From: Copromyces sp. CBS 386.78
Lineage: Eukaryota > Ascomycota > Sordariomycetes > Sordariales > Sordariaceae
Direction of reading: 5' to 3'
Length of the DNA stretch: 64,000 nt
NCBI GenBank assembly: GCA_030685235.1
Contig: MU839112.1
Location: 186,001-250,000, forward strand
Within the stretch, counting starts at the first letter, position 1. Each line of letters starts with the position of its first letter. Positions 50,084-63,570 of the stretch are shown one piece after another. The notes under the pieces were generated by a model. That model saw only the letters and a list, made by a program, of their open reading frames with translations, ran no database searches and was not told the DNA's origin. Made by a program: the position numbers and the translations under genes.

Positions 50084-51397
50084 TTAATGTGACAACCTGA
50101 CCTCCACCAGACTGTCCATCCTCAGTCGCGGCTTCCCTACCACGTCGGTAATTCCAAGCCTGCCATCAGCACTCGCAAACAGCTCCTTCCACTCTTCGAT
50201 GGATCTTTCCTTGGCATTGAACATCGATAACATTGTCAAATCAAGTGCCCTGGTCATTGCGTCCTGCGTCTTGGGCACCGAATCTGGCTGCGGCAAGACA
50301 ATATCGCAGTTGACGATCCTACTTTCCGGCCCCATAGCCTCCGCGATCGGCTTTAGAATCCGCCTGCAGTACAAGTCGGACCAGTTATGGAGAATGTTTC
50401 TCATGAAGTAGACGGTGGCTCCTCTTGCTGGCTCTGGTTGCGGGTCAAAGAAGTTATGCGGCACGAACTCGACTCTGTCCTTGACTCCCTTGCTCTCCAT
50501 CAACTCCTCGGCTGCGCCTCTCAGATCTTCAAAGTCCTGCACCTGGAACCGTAAATGAGGATGTGCCTGCGCAATAGCAACGGAAATGTGTCCGATGCCA
50601 CCGCCAACATCAACAACCAGCGCCCCGTTCGGTAGTGTCTCCCAAGGGTACGCCCGCGCAATGCTTTCTGCTGAATCGGCGGATTTACCGCCGGAAAAGG
50701 CATCGACAAATTGCCCGAACTTCACCATGCTCTCCGGGTGTCTCTCCTTGTACCCAAAGAATGTGTCTCCAAACGCCAGCGAGAAAGCCGTGTCCTGTGG
50801 CTCAGGAGAGTCGGGGTACCGCTTGACCATGTCGACGAGCTTGGATACGGCAGGGAGCATCTCGGCATGGCGGAACCAAACGCAGGCGCGCATCTTCTCG
50901 TCAGTAGCGAGTGGTTGAGACCAGGCTGAATGGGCGACGAAGCCGGGTTCTGGTTCGGTAAAGTAATAGTTTGCAATGGCCATGCGCAGAAAGCGTGGAA
51001 GAAGGGCCTCGCTTAAACCGGTTCTCGAGGCAAGGTCATGGAAACTGATGGTTCCGTGGAGCGGGACGTTCTGCGGAACCTCGAAGTGACACAGGGCTTG
51101 CATCGCGCCGAGGAGGTAGATCTCGTTGAAACAAAAGTGTTTCGTGGTTTCAACTGGCCCGACGGCGAGAGCGTGGAGGGCTCTGGTGGCTTCGATGAGA
51201 GCAACACGTGCCCGTGAGACTTCTTCAATGTCCTCAGGAAATGGCTCCAGAGGGCCATCGGCGGAAAAGGATGGCCATGGTAGTCGCCTGGATTTGAGAT
51301 GTGAAGATAGAAGAGTGGCATTGGACGATATCTCATCCACGAGCGTGGTGAGGAGTGACGCAGACGTGTCCGCCGGAATACCAGACGTTGCGACCAT
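50084..51397 (-). CDS. SAM-dependent O-methyltransferase 1
   Basis: Class I methyltransferase of the plant/fungal COMT-like O-methyltransferase family, with 437 residues in one exon from ATG 51,397 (MVATSGIPADTSASLL). An N-terminal helical dimerisation region (about 1-170) precedes the Rossmann core: the SAM motif VVDVGGGIGHISVAIAQ, the acidic residue region VQDFEDL, and then YFMRNILHNWSDLYCRRIL, whose His is at the catalytic position of the family. The substrate is probably a phenolic or polyketide-like hydroxyl, but nothing in the sequence fixes it. It is followed on the same strand by a second, diverged methyltransferase; the two are not close copies. Confidence 0.92.
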   Translation of the reverse strand: MVATSGIPADTSASLLTTLVDEISSNATLLSSHLKSRRLPWPSFSADGPLEPFPEDIEEVSRARVALIEATRALHALAVGPVETTKHFCFNEIYLLGAMQALCHFEVPQNVPLHGTISFHDLASRTGLSEALLPRFLRMAIANYYFTEPEPGFVAHSAWSQPLATDEKMRACVWFRHAEMLPAVSKLVDMVKRYPDSPEPQDTAFSLAFGDTFFGYKERHPESMVKFGQFVDAFSGGKSADSAESIARAYPWETLPNGALVVDVGGGIGHISVAIAQAHPHLRFQVQDFEDLRGAAEELMESKGVKDRVEFVPHNFFDPQPEPARGATVYFMRNILHNWSDLYCRRILKPIAEAMGPESRIVNCDIVLPQPDSVPKTQDAMTRALDLTMLSMFNAKERSIEEWKELFASADGRLGITDVVGKPRLRMDSLVEVRLSH

Positions 51398-51749
51398 GTT
51401 GAGAATACGGATGGAGGGTGGAAATCTTTATGGTTGACGTGCAAGAAATGTCTAGTAATATATGGATTCTCTTGTACGCGGGTGCAGAAGAGTGACGAAA
51501 AAGAGGTCGACGAAAGCCCTTAAAAGCGAACGTCACGAACATACGATTTTCCCAACTTCTCGAATTTCTACAGTAGGGGATTTCTCTCTCTAGCCGTTTT
51601 AGGTGCTTCTTTTTGACGTATGTCTCGGCACGCTGCATGCCGTGGCTCATCAAAATAGATGGTGCATAGACAAGTGTAACTTGGCGAGCTTGGAGAACTT
51701 CTGGCGATTGGACTAGTATGCTGCAGGTATGTATGCTGACCAGTTATTC
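51398..51749. other. Intergenic region between the two methyltransferases
   Basis: 352 bp holding the methyltransferase 1 promoter and the 3' end of methyltransferase 2. Nothing else is seen. Confidence 0.5.
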
Positions 51750-53112
51750 TCACTTGGGAACTGCGACAATCAGTCCATTCTGACTTTCCTCCGTATACTG
51801 GCATGTCTTCTTGATCTTGAAGCCGGCCTCATCTAACATCGCGTGCCATTCATTAGCCGTACGTTCCGACGCCCCCAACAAAGTTAGCATTGCGATGTCA
51901 AACTGAGTGGCTCGCCAAGTAGAGCCGCGCTCACACAAAACGATCTCATCGATCAAGATGACCGAGTCCTCGGTTATTGCCGGTCTAATGTTCGCCAATA
52001 TCTTCGCGCATATGTCATTCGGCCAGTCGTGGAAGACGTTGCGGAAATAGTACGCCCGAGCGCCTGTTATTTTGGCGTTAGTAGTAGTCAGCTCTGGACG
52101 AAAAAACCTAAAGGGTGTGTTGAGATGCTGATGGCCTACCTTTAAGGGGCTGAGGAGTGAAGAAACCATAAACTTGAGCCTCTATGCCATCAAAGCCAGG
52201 CAACGGCGTGGCCTTCACTCGCTCAACAACAAACCCTTGGTCTTGAAGGATAAAGCGGCCTGGCTGGTCGGGGTATTTTTGTTTGAGGCCAATAGTCTGA
52301 TGTCCATGGGCTCCCCCGACATCCACAAACAGGATTGTATCAGCATCAGCGTTCTGCCAGAGTTCCTGCTTGATATCATAGCTGTCATAGAACCGGGGTA
52401 GGTCGCTGCAGTGGCTGTTCATCCGGTTGAGGAAGTCGGGGCCCATTTCTGGTCGCTGTTGGAACCAGGGGAACAGAGATAGGTCGGTATTATGGCCGAC
52501 CTGAAAGGGACAATCTGAGATGTCGTTCGGGTTCTGGTAGTTGTTTTTGGCGAGAAATTTGGGCAGAGCCATGGATGTCGGGGCATTCATATGATAGAAC
52601 AGTCCGGCCCCAGAGGTCAGAGCAAGGCCAGTCATGGACTTGGTAACATTAGTTGCTCCATATTGGTTGTCGGCCGGTTGGCGGATATAGTCGAAGGCCT
52701 GGTAGTAGCGCAGCAAACGCTTCATCAAGACAGGATGGATATCGGTCTTTTGTGCTAGTTCTTCAGCCGTGAGAGTGGTGTCGCCCGCCTCTGCCAGGAG
52801 CTTGAAAATGCCTTTGTCGACTCCAATCTGTGCGGTGACTAGGTGCAGAGGCGAGTAAATGACTCTGTGAGCTGTATCTCCCGGAGTTTCAAGGGCAACG
52901 CTCAACCTCCTTCCAGCTTCACGGAGCCTCCGACATAGGTGATCATCGTTGAGTTTTGTAACAGTCTGAGGGTCGTCTATAAGGGCCTCGATCCTCTTGG
53001 TCAAGGCTATGATTTCATGACGTTGTAATGAGAGAAGTGCCGTAGGTACCGTATCCCATGGTTGGGTGCTACAGGCGTAGCTGCCCCTGCAGTGCCAGCT
53101 AGTCTCATTCAC
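51750..53112 (-). CDS. SAM-dependent O-methyltransferase 2, start uncertain
   Basis: Second COMT-like O-methyltransferase. Main exon about 53,112-52,140, then a 76-nt intron (GTAGGC...AACAG, 52,064-52,139) and the last exon 52,063-51,750. Visible blocks: helical N-region LLSLQRHEIIALTKRIEAL, the winged-helix-like KTDIHPVLMKRLLRYYQAF, SAM motif FVDVGGAHGHQTIGLKQKYP, and YYFRNVFHDWPNDICAKIL with the catalytic His, ending GLIVAVPK. No ATG lies in frame at the 5' end. One solution is ATG near 53,136 (minus: ATGGTCCGAGCGGAG) spliced by a 44-nt intron ending CTGTAG before ACCCAACCATGG; this is short for an intron and unproven. The gene may also be damaged at its start, since the repeat block begins just beyond. 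Confidence 0.8.
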
Positions 53113-53384
53113 TCAGCCACCTCCGCTCGGACCATCGCAGTCTTGGAATTCCTTACGGGACCAAATGAACCCCACCCCCACCAATCACAATGTCACACCA
53201 TTTGGACCCGCAGGTTCCAAGCCACGCGCCACATGCTCTGCTGTGGCGGCCGAAAAGCGGGGCGGATCCGCAGGGGAAAAAATGGGGGCTGACAATTTGG
53301 AGAGCGTCGTTGTTATGAGAGACTAGTGCCAGCAGGTAATTGTCAGATGTGACTGTGCAGAATTAATTAATTGAAGAGTGTGTG
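53113..53384. other. Boundary between genes and the repeat block
   Basis: Ordinary-composition sequence between the second methyltransferase and the first repeat-derived sequence. It would hold the methyltransferase promoter. The plus-strand frame through it has no domain. Confidence 0.45.
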
Positions 53385-53520
53385 TAACTAACTCGCCTAG
53401 AAGGTCTGGGGGGTGCTGGAGTATCCCAGAGGGACCTAGAAACTAGTAATCTAGGGGGTTGGGCGGCTAACTCAGATTGAGTATAGTTAGAAACCCAGAT
53501 ATCCACCCTCTAATTTAATA
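53385..53520 (-). repeat. Probable 3' LTR of the minus-strand copia-like element
   Basis: On the minus strand, the purine tract TGAGGGGGTA (53,530-53,521) is followed at once by TATTAAATTAGAGGG, which fits a polypurine tract next to a 3' LTR whose TG start has been changed to TA. The segment ends near GAGTTAGTTACA. It is far less AT-rich than the inner DNA. The outer limit is uncertain by some bases because the matching LTR lies outside the window. Confidence 0.5.
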
Positions 53521-56500
53521 TACCCCCTCATTTGTAGACTTTCTTAAAATAGGGTAAAAGTGAAGTTATTTACAATTTTTTCTCTTTTAGTATATTAATT
53601 TCCCCGGCTAAACTATAAGTATCCTCTAGAACGTCGTCGGGAACTTCCTTCCTAATCCTTATCTCTTTTTGAATTGGTACGTTCGTTATCCTTATTAAAT
53701 CTTGGAACTTTTCATAATTTAGTTATCTTAATACTTTTATTAAGTTGTTTACTAGTATTTTCTTTATTTCCAAATATTCGATTGCAATCCTTCCTTCTAT
53801 AATTTTTTATTGTAATTAGTAACGATAAATATTAATATACTTTAGTTTGGTTATTAATTATAATATTTTAACGGTTAGAATACGGATTATTTAGGTATTA
53901 TTATAGCTGATTATAGGGACTTCCTAATTGAGAGGAATTTTAATTTCCTTATATAGACGTATAATAGCGATAGCTTCTTTTATAATATTAGAGATTGATA
54001 GTAATTCTACTTCGGTAGTTAAAGTTAATATTATTTTTTATTTAATAATACCCTAGTAGACGAAATTACCGAATAGTTTAATTATAAAATTATATAAGCT
54101 TTTCCGATTTAAGGTATTATCGGCGTATAAAGTATTTAAAGCTATTTTAAATTTTGATAACGATTTAAAATAGAGAGAGAGATTTAAGTAGAATTGAAGG
54201 TAATATAATACTTTGTTAATAATTTTACGATATTAAGGATTGGGGTTATAATTATAATGAATTAAGCGGTTAGTTATAAAGGTAATATTTATTCGGGTAA
54301 TTATTATAATATATATTATTGATCCGACGACGATCTAATAATCCTATATTTTATTGAAAGTAGTTACGCTATTGTAGGGTAAAAATTCTTTATTGCTTAT
54401 TAGAATAAAGGCGAAAATATAGGGATTTTTAATAAATTTAATAATTTTGTAAATGTACTCCTATTAAAATAATTAAATTAATTTTACCTCTCGATTTCGA
54501 ATAATTTCGATACTTAGAAATTATTGAAGGTTATTACCCCCTATAAATTTATATTTCTCTTCCAAATTCTTTATTACTTAGTTAATTTTATTGCGTAATT
54601 TTTAGTCGAAAATAAATATAATATTGTTAATATAATAAAAAATTAAAATCCTACCGCGTTTAAGAATATACGGATCTTCGAATAATAGTTGGAAACTTAT
54701 ATTTTTAAAAATACTATTGAATTTTCGTTGCTAAAGTAGAAGAATACGTTATAAATTATAGAAGGCTTTAAGTAATTTAAATATTATATAATACTTTCGA
54801 TATTTAGGGGGTATACGTATATAAATTTCCTTATTGAAATAAGTATTAACGAAGGTATTTACAGTATTGTATTAAATAAATTCGAAGTTAAATTTAGTAG
54901 CGTAAGCGATAATAAATTAGAAGGAACGATTAGTTAACGTAGAAGTATATATTTCTTTCCCGTAATAATACTATTAATCCCCTTTAATTATAAGGCTAAT
55001 TTTTACCTTTTAAAGGCGGCCGTATTTATTGAACTTATATACGTATACTTATATATAATTAAAGATTTAAGTACCTTTAGTACGAAGGATATTTTATCGA
55101 TTTCTATTTACGACTTTATCTCTTTATAATTATTAAAGTATATTTTTTCTACTTATTTAAAGAAGTCTCCTAATTTATAATATTTGAAATTGTAGTAAAT
55201 TTTTAGGATTGGGGGTAGATTTTAACGTTTAATAGAGTTTAACCGGCCATTTCTGGTAATTAAACGATTAATTTCTACTTTTGTAATAACTTTGCCCTAT
55301 TTTTAGCCTATTAATTAAACGAATCTCCTAGCGTTAAAGATAACTTCTTATAGTTCGAAAGATAGGAAGGAAATGGGTTCTAGTAGGTTAATAATAAGAT
55401 TAGTAGAGAGAGCGGTTAGTAATATACTTAGAGGGGTAAAATATTTAAATATAAAATTGAAGGATATTTTACTTTAAGCGTTAGGTTTAATTAGTTTGGG
55501 GTTAATAATATTATTATTATTTGTTTATAATTCGTTATTGAAGAGCGACGGTAATAATTAGGTAAAACCGTTGTTTTCTATATTTTAAATTGTATTAAAG
55601 GGTTCGAAGTACTATGTAAATAGTTAAGGTAGGTAGTGGATTTTATTAAGTAAATTAGAAATTTTATCGCTAATTAGCTTTAACCTTTCCTTAATTTCGT
55701 TAAGGTTCCCTAAGTAAATTGAATTCTCGTTAAATAATATATTATAGGTATAAACGATGTAATTTATTTACGGGTTTTAAATTTAATATATAGACGAGGT
55801 AGCGTAGCCGACGAGGTAATTAATTTATATTTTTAATTAGAATTTCTTTCGTCGCTACTCCTTTTTCTAGGCGACGCCTATTATTATATAGACTTTATAA
55901 CCGTAAATACGTAAATAGCTAAAATTAAGTTTCCGGGGATTAATTTATACCTTTTTATAGTAGGCTACGAAGGTATAAAACTATTCGTAGGAAAACTTCT
56001 AATTATAGAAATATTTAGGCGATCGGTTAATAAAGTAAACTATTATTAAAATAATTTAAAATTAAAGATTATAAGGGAAATAAAAATTATTTATTATAGT
56101 ATACGCCTTTTTTTTAATTATACCCCTTAAACGCTTAGCATCGCTATTTTGAATTTAAATATTAAATATTAAGGGTTTGAGAATAATAAAGCGAATAGTT
56201 AATTTATCCCTAATATATTAGCTATTAAATTCGTTATCGTATTTAATATATTTAATTTTAATATTATATTAGTAATTAATTGTATTAATAATTAAAAATA
56301 ATCTTTCTACGATAGTTTTTACTATATATATTATTATATAAATATTTTAAACGAATTTAATCTATCGATAAGTAACGAATATTATATATTTAAGACCTTT
56401 TCTCCTTTATTCGTATTCGAAAAAGTCGACGGCGAGATATTCTCTTAATTTAAAACTTCAGTCGTATAATTTTTATATAATTTATTGTTTAATTTTAAAT

Positions 56501-56698
56501 ATATTGTATACGTCGTATTAATAAATTGTTAATCCTTTAAATTTAGCGCCCTTAATATTATAAAGGTATTCGAAAATTTATAGACCGTAATAATTGAATT
56601 ATTCGTATTAGAATTGGGTAAGTATTTTATACGTACGACGGCTAATATAGGAATTAAAACGGTTTCGTCAAACGAAGAAAGTAGTACGGTTGAAGGAG
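53521..56698 (-). mobile_element. RIP-mutated Ty1/copia-like element, main part
   Basis: AT- and TpA-rich DNA with no long frames. Read on the minus strand it still shows reverse transcriptase traces. The block at about 54,771-54,732 reads L-K-A-F-Y-N-L-*-R, the copia signature L-K-A-x-Y-G-L-x-R/Q with G-to-A changes. About 100 nt further on, 54,634-54,623 reads Y-I-N-N, the Y-V-D-D box with two Asp-to-Asn changes. The order and spacing fit a copia-like reverse transcriptase. Together with the LTR-like end at 53,385 it is the 3' part of an old element. It was cut by the gypsy-like insertion at 56,699 and goes on beyond it. Confidence 0.65.
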
Positions 56699-56703
56699 AG
56701 AGG
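56699..56703. repeat. Target-site duplication, left copy (AGAGG)
   Basis: AGAGG directly before the 5' LTR is repeated exactly at 63,880-63,884 after the 3' LTR. A 5-bp duplication is normal for LTR element integration. Confidence 0.85.
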
Positions 56704-57012
56704 TATCACAGGATTAGCCTTGTAATGGTTTAGAAGCATACGGTTGGCAGCTATCGGAGCCAGGGATCAAGCCATAGCTCCGAGCATAGCATGAGGCTAT
56801 TACAGCCTTTATAGAAGGCTACAATGGCCTTATTATTACTATCGCTACATAAGTCGTACTAGCTTTATAGTACTTATAAGATTATTATAGAATTAATTTC
56901 CTAGATTAGCCTCTATAAAGACTAATCTAAAATCGTACCCTTAAACCTTTCCTCTTACTCCTTCGTACAATTATATATATTCTTACCTACCTTATACCTT
57001 TGTACCGTAATA
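56704..57012 (+). repeat. 5' LTR of the gypsy-like element
   Basis: 309 bp, starting TATCAC and ending GTAATA (from TGTCAC...GTGACA). It aligns with the 3' LTR along its whole length without gaps that I can see. Its outer part keeps more C and G than its inner part. Confidence 0.9.
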
Positions 57013-60000
57013 ATTAATTGTACCTTCAAACTATCGCATTTATATATACATTTCTTTTTAACCCCTAGAGTCGCGCGGCAAGAAGTTATACAATCTAGAA
57101 TTATATTAGGATCGCTTCGTAGGAGTCGCGGACCCCAGTATATAAAATCGCTTCGTTGAACCGCAGATTCGTTAGGACTAAACCCTAAAAGCGGTAGTTT
57201 AATTATTACGATTGCGCCCTTATATCGCGGCAATCCCCCTTAATTACGCATTTATATTATAGTAATCCCCTTTATATTATAAATTAATTTCTTCGTAGAA
57301 AATAATAGTAATTACAATTATTATTCTAGTAATAATAATAATAGCGGTAATAATATTTCGCTACTAGATTACATCGTTCTAAGCCTTTAAGAAACGGAAT
57401 AAGGAATTAATTTATTAATAAACGATTCTTCCGACTTATTCGATTTTAAAGAGCTTTTCAACGTTTTTACTAAAAATTTAATTCTTAATATTAAAGTTTA
57501 TCAAATAGCCCTTCTTTAATTCGTTAATATTATTCGTAATATTTAGGATTTTATAAACAATTTTATAGAGGATATTCGGCTACGTTTAATTTTTCGAAAT
57601 TATAAAGTTTTCGTTAGAACTATCGCTCGATAACTAACCTTTAAATTTATTATTAAATTATTAGGAAGGGTATTTATAACGGTTATTACAAATTACAATA
57701 CTATAGTAAAATAATAAAATATAGTACAATATATAATTATAACTCTATAATAGCGGATTATAATTATATTCGCTATAGCCCCTTTTAATATACCGGAGAC
57801 TTCTAACGCCCTTAAAGAAACTACAATAACCGTTTCGCAACCCCCTAAGCGTATTATTAAAAACCCCCCGATTTTTATTAAAGAGGATAAAGATAATATT
57901 AAATACTACGACGCTTTTTAGTTATAGCAGAATTAAATTAAGACTGTATAGGAGTTCGACCCTTTTTATTTCCCTATAAAATAGGTTAAAATTGTACGTA
58001 TAATATTCTAGCTAGGATTAAACTTATATTCAATATTAAACAACGGCTTAAAAAAATTTATAAAATTCCCTAAAGAACTTAAAAAATAATTGTAAACAAC
58101 CGGCGAAATTTTCTTTACGTACTTTATAAACTAATATAATAATATTAATATTAAACTAAATATTAATAAACGCCTTATCGATTTTTATTAAAGTAATATT
58201 CCTTTCCCGCATTTTAAAATCGAATTTATTAAACTTATAGATAAATACGGATTTAACGATATAATAAAGGTTTATTATTTTTATAATAAGTTTAATAAAC
58301 GGTTTTAAAATATTTTAATTTCTTAAAATTTCTTTAAAGATAATAATTATATTACGTAATTAAGGCTTATAAGGAAAGTTAACCGGAAATTTAAAGACGT
58401 CGACTATTATAATAAAATAATTATAAATATTTTTAAAGATTTAAATTCCTCTTTTAAAAACGTTACAACGGCTCCTCCCGTTATAGCCAATAAACCTATA
58501 AATTAAGGAAGAAATTAAATAAATTTTAATTCTATAAATCTTTTTACTATATTCGACCCCGAAATTTTTAAGGAATAAAGGGAAAAGGGCTTCTATTACC
58601 ATTATAATTAATAAGGTTATATCGCCCGCAATTACCTCAAATCTATTAATTAAAATAATAAACCTTATACTAATAGTAAATTAGCCGGTAAAAAGAAGAA
58701 AGGTAGGGGTAAACGCAATAATAGCAATACCGGGCAGGAATTTATAGAAGTCCGTTCGGTAAGAGCCGCCAATATAATTATAACCCCTACAATTAAACCG
58801 GCCGCGGATAATAAATATTATAATGAACCGGAAAATATTTAACTTCTATACTTAATTATACGTAGAAGCCGAACCAAGTAGTTACATTATAAAAATAACG
58901 GAATCCTTTAACGGATTTAGAAGAAATACGAATTTAATCGCTAAATAATACTATTCCAAATTCAATTTTATTATCTACGTATATAATTACCGGTACGTAT
59001 AAAGATTACTATATTTCCTTTATTAATAATAAATATTCTACGTTTATATTTATCGATTATTCTTTTATTACAAAGTATAATCTTCCTCGCTTCCGCCTTC
59101 TTCGTCTTAAGAAGTTCGTATTTATAAACGGAAATATTAAGGGTACAATTAACGAAGGAATAATAGGAAAGCTACAAATAGGTTATTATAAAAAAATCGT
59201 TACCTTTTTAATTTACGACTTTTTTAATAAATATTTAATTATTTTAAAATTTCTTTAAATAAAATTCTATAAATTATATATCGATTATAAGAAAAGTAAT
59301 ATATATTTTAACTACCTAGGTTATAAGGACCACTATTTACTAACGGGGCTCCTTAATAATTAAATAGAAGTACCTTAAACCCTCTCTAACCCTATTTCTA
59401 TTATAATTGCCTACGCTTATAAAAAAACGCTTCCCTAAAATAATTCTAAATTCCCTTCCTCTCCTCCTTACATCCTTAAAGGCTATTTCTATAAAGAGGC
59501 GGCCTAATATAAAGAAATTGAAAACTAATTTATTAGGGCTCCCTAATTTAAAAATAAAGGATTTAAAGAACAAACCTCCAATTCTCCTACTAAAATACCG
59601 TCAACAGCTCTATTGTAGGCTCTCATCGTATACCGCGCAAGCGCGAAAATATAAAATATTATAAATACCGCTACTATCCTAATATTAACCAAACGGAATA
59701 TATTATATAAATTATATATTAAATTCAATAGGAAACGTATATTAATAAATACGCACTATACTAATACTTAAATAAGTAAGTACATTAAAGACGGCATAAA
59801 CTTTATTAATATTAGAAAATTCAACGCCGCTACTTTCAACTTCATCTATAAAAAAGACTAACTCTAACTATATATTACTAACTACATTCAATTAAAGAGG
59901 CTAATTACCGTTTTAAAACTCCGGGAAATAAATTTTATATACAAAATCATAAAAAATATTATTAAAGGACGAAAGGAAAAGTATAAAAACAATTTTCTAC

Positions 60001-63000
60001 ATTCCCTCCATTCTTTTATCGATAATATAGCCAGTAAGTACGGATTTAAAATAAAAAAAAAGGCGGCAGTAATTACTAAATTTATCGCTTTAATAAAGGA
60101 TTTAACCAAGGACGTACCGCTCTATAAAAAAATTATCTATTATATTTATTTAATAAAAGTAATGGAAAAAAATATTCAAAAATTCTTCGATAAAATAAAT
60201 AAGCCTTAGAAGACTAAGGAAGAAATAAAAAGGATATTAATAAATTATTATCAATTATATATCGACGCTTTTCTTCCTACGTTAGCCGATAAAATACCTC
60301 TACACCGTTTATACAATTATAAAATCGAATTTAAACTAAGAGAATAACTACTATACACTAAACTTAAATTAATATTACCTATCGAAATTACTGTTATTAA
60401 AAAATAAATTAACGAAAACTTTAAAAAGAAATTCATCCGTCCCTCCTAATCCGCCGCCGCTTTACCTATCCTATTAATATAGAAGCCGGGTAAAGGAATC
60501 CGTATTTACATTAATTACCGTAATATTAATAACGTTACTTTAAAAATATAATATCTAATTCCATTAATTAAAAAAACCCTTAACGCTATTTATAAAACAA
60601 AAATTTTTACTAAACTCAATATTATTAATACGTTTAATAGGATATAGGTAAAAGAAGGCTATAAATAATTTACTACGTTTATTACCCGCTTTAGGCTTTT
60701 CAAATCTTTAATATACCCATTTAATTTATAAAAAGTACTAGAAATATTTTAGAATTATATTAACGACGTCCTATATAATATCCTTAATATATATACTATT
60801 ATTTACCTTAATAATATCCTCATCTATTCAAAAAACGAAGAGGACTACGTAAGGTACGTTAATAAAATCCTACGGAAAATAATAAACGCAAGCCTACAAA
60901 TTAATATCGATAAATATAACTTCTATATAAAATAAATTAAATATTTAAGGCTCATTATTACCCCTAAAAATATCGAAATAGACCTAGAAAAAGTAATAGC
61001 AATTATTTCGTAAGAGGCCCCAAATATTAAAAGGGCGCTATAACATTTCTTAAAATTTACTAATTTCTATCGGCGGTTTATTAAATACTTTTCTATCCTA
61101 GTAGGACTATTATACGAATTAATAAAAAAAACTATTAAAAATTAAAAATAAGAGGATTAGTACTAACGCTCTTTTAACGCGCTTAAATGAATTTTTACTA
61201 ACGGATTAATATTACATATTTATAATTAATTTAAATAAATAATTATAAAAACGGATACTTCAAATTAAGCCTACGGCAATATTCTCTTTTAATATAATAA
61301 GGATAGGGTATTATAATTAATAATTTACTTTAATTAACGGCATTCGTCAATAGAATATAATTATAATATTTATAACAAAAAATTATTCACTATTATTAAA
61401 ACGCTAAAAGAATAAAAACTAAAATTAGAAGGAATATAATAACCGTTTAAAATTTTAATAAACTATAAAGGATTAAAATCGTTTATAATTAGCAAATAAT
61501 TAATATTATAATATATAAAATAATTACAATTTCTCTCCCACTTTAATTTTATTATCCAATATCGACTAGGCTCGCTATAAGTCCGCCCTAATATATTAAA
61601 CCGCAAATTAGAAAATATCCCGAAATATAAAAGCAATAAACGCCTCCTAATAAAGAATAAAGTCTTATTAGAGAAGGATATTTTCATTAACAATTCCTAC
61701 ATCCTAAAAAATAAAGGGAATCTAAAGGTTTTCGTTAAAATAATTTACCTTTACAATTTAAAAGCTATAAATAAAACGTCGGTAAATAATTTAATAATAG
61801 AAATTTATAAAAAATCAACACTTTTCTAAGACGTACTTACCTATTTAACAAACCTAATAAAGAGAATATAATCAAAAGAAATTAAAAAGAACTTTAAAAA
61901 ACTTTTATTCACAAAATACCGTACTATATAAAACCGAATTTATTACTACAATTCAATTCTCCTTAACCCTAGAAATATTAAAATCTACTACTAACTAATC
62001 CGCTATACTTACAATACGCTAAGAGCAAGGTACCTAGGGAAAAAAAAGATTTATAGCCTTCTCTTCCAATCTTTCTTTTAACCGGGGATATATAACGTAA
62101 TAAAAATTTACTATAAGACCTACCTAACGTATATAAAGACAAAGCCGTTACAATACGCGCCACACAAGTTTTTAAAGCCTTTACCAATACTTTTCACTCT
62201 ATAGAAGGATATTTCTATCGATTACATTATACTATTAACACCCTACGAATACTATAAACAAATATTCCAATACGTTATAATAATTATTAATAAATTAATA
62301 AAAATACGGTATTTCATCCCTATAATAAGGCTAACCGCAAAGGAACTAGCGGACCACTTTATAGAACGGGTTTATAATATTTATAATTTACCTAATACTA
62401 TTATATCCAATCGAAATTCCTAATTTATTTCGCAATTTTAAAAAGCATTATTAACGAAGCTAGAAATCAACCTTACGCCCTCCTCCGCTTTTCACCCAAC
62501 TACAAACGGGCAAACAAAATATATTAATATAAAAATAAAAAAATACTTATAAACTTTTATTAATTAAATATAAAACGATTAAATCAATTAATTACTAATA
62601 GCGGAATTTACCACTAATAATTTAATTTTAAAAATAATAAAAGTTTTACTATTTTTTATTAATTATAAATTCCATCCCCGAATAGGGGTCGAACCCGCTA
62701 CGCCGTACCCCCTAAAAATATTAAAGACCTAATAGGATAAATATTTCAAAGCTATTAAGATCGCTAACCAGTTTAAAACGGTTTTAAATTATATACTAAC
62801 TAAAATAAAAAAAGCGTAGAAGTAATACGAGGATAATATTAACGAAAAGAAATCGGACGTCCCGCAATATAAAATCGGGGATAAAGTCTTACTAAGTATA
62901 GAGAATTTCGAAACCGGAAGACTATATATTAAATTAATTCCGCTCCGGGAAAGGCTATTCGAAATTTTAAAGGCTAATAGTTATATAATTACTCTTCAAT

Positions 63001-63570
63001 TCCTAATTAATATAAAGTATAATCCTACATTTTATATTAATAAAGTAAAGTTTTAAGAAAGATATACCGAAAGGGACGTAAGGGCAAACTAAAGGAGGAT
63101 TATAAAATAGATAAATAATAGGAAAAATTTTATCGAATAAAATTTTAATAATATAAGCGGTTATAAATAGAATTTAAAGAATAGACGATAGGAGTACTAC
63201 GTCCTATAAATACTACTATATATACTAGATTAGTAGAAACGGGCTAACGTTATAATATACTCGGAAATAATATAAAAGTTCTACGAAAGCTACTTAAACA
63301 AATTAGCGCCGCTAAATTAAATCGCTATAGAAAAGCGGCGTAAAATAATAACGGGCCGGTAACTAAAAGCGGACTAGCCGTTACTAACGGAAGTAAAAGC
63401 GGATTAATTAGTATTAACGGGAAATACGGGGTATAGAGGATTGAAGAGGTCGCCGCGTAGAGTAATAGCGGCTATAGAGGCTTTTATAGGGTAAACTAAA
63501 CGATTAATAGGCATTTTAATCGTTTTATATATTATTAGTTAATTATACAACTTCTTTTAGTCCGGGGTAG

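Noticed and set aside
56955..57233. 92-codon minus-strand frame, and other small frames at 59,340-62,187
   Set aside because: Chance open frames inside RIP-mutated retrotransposon DNA, antisense to the element.
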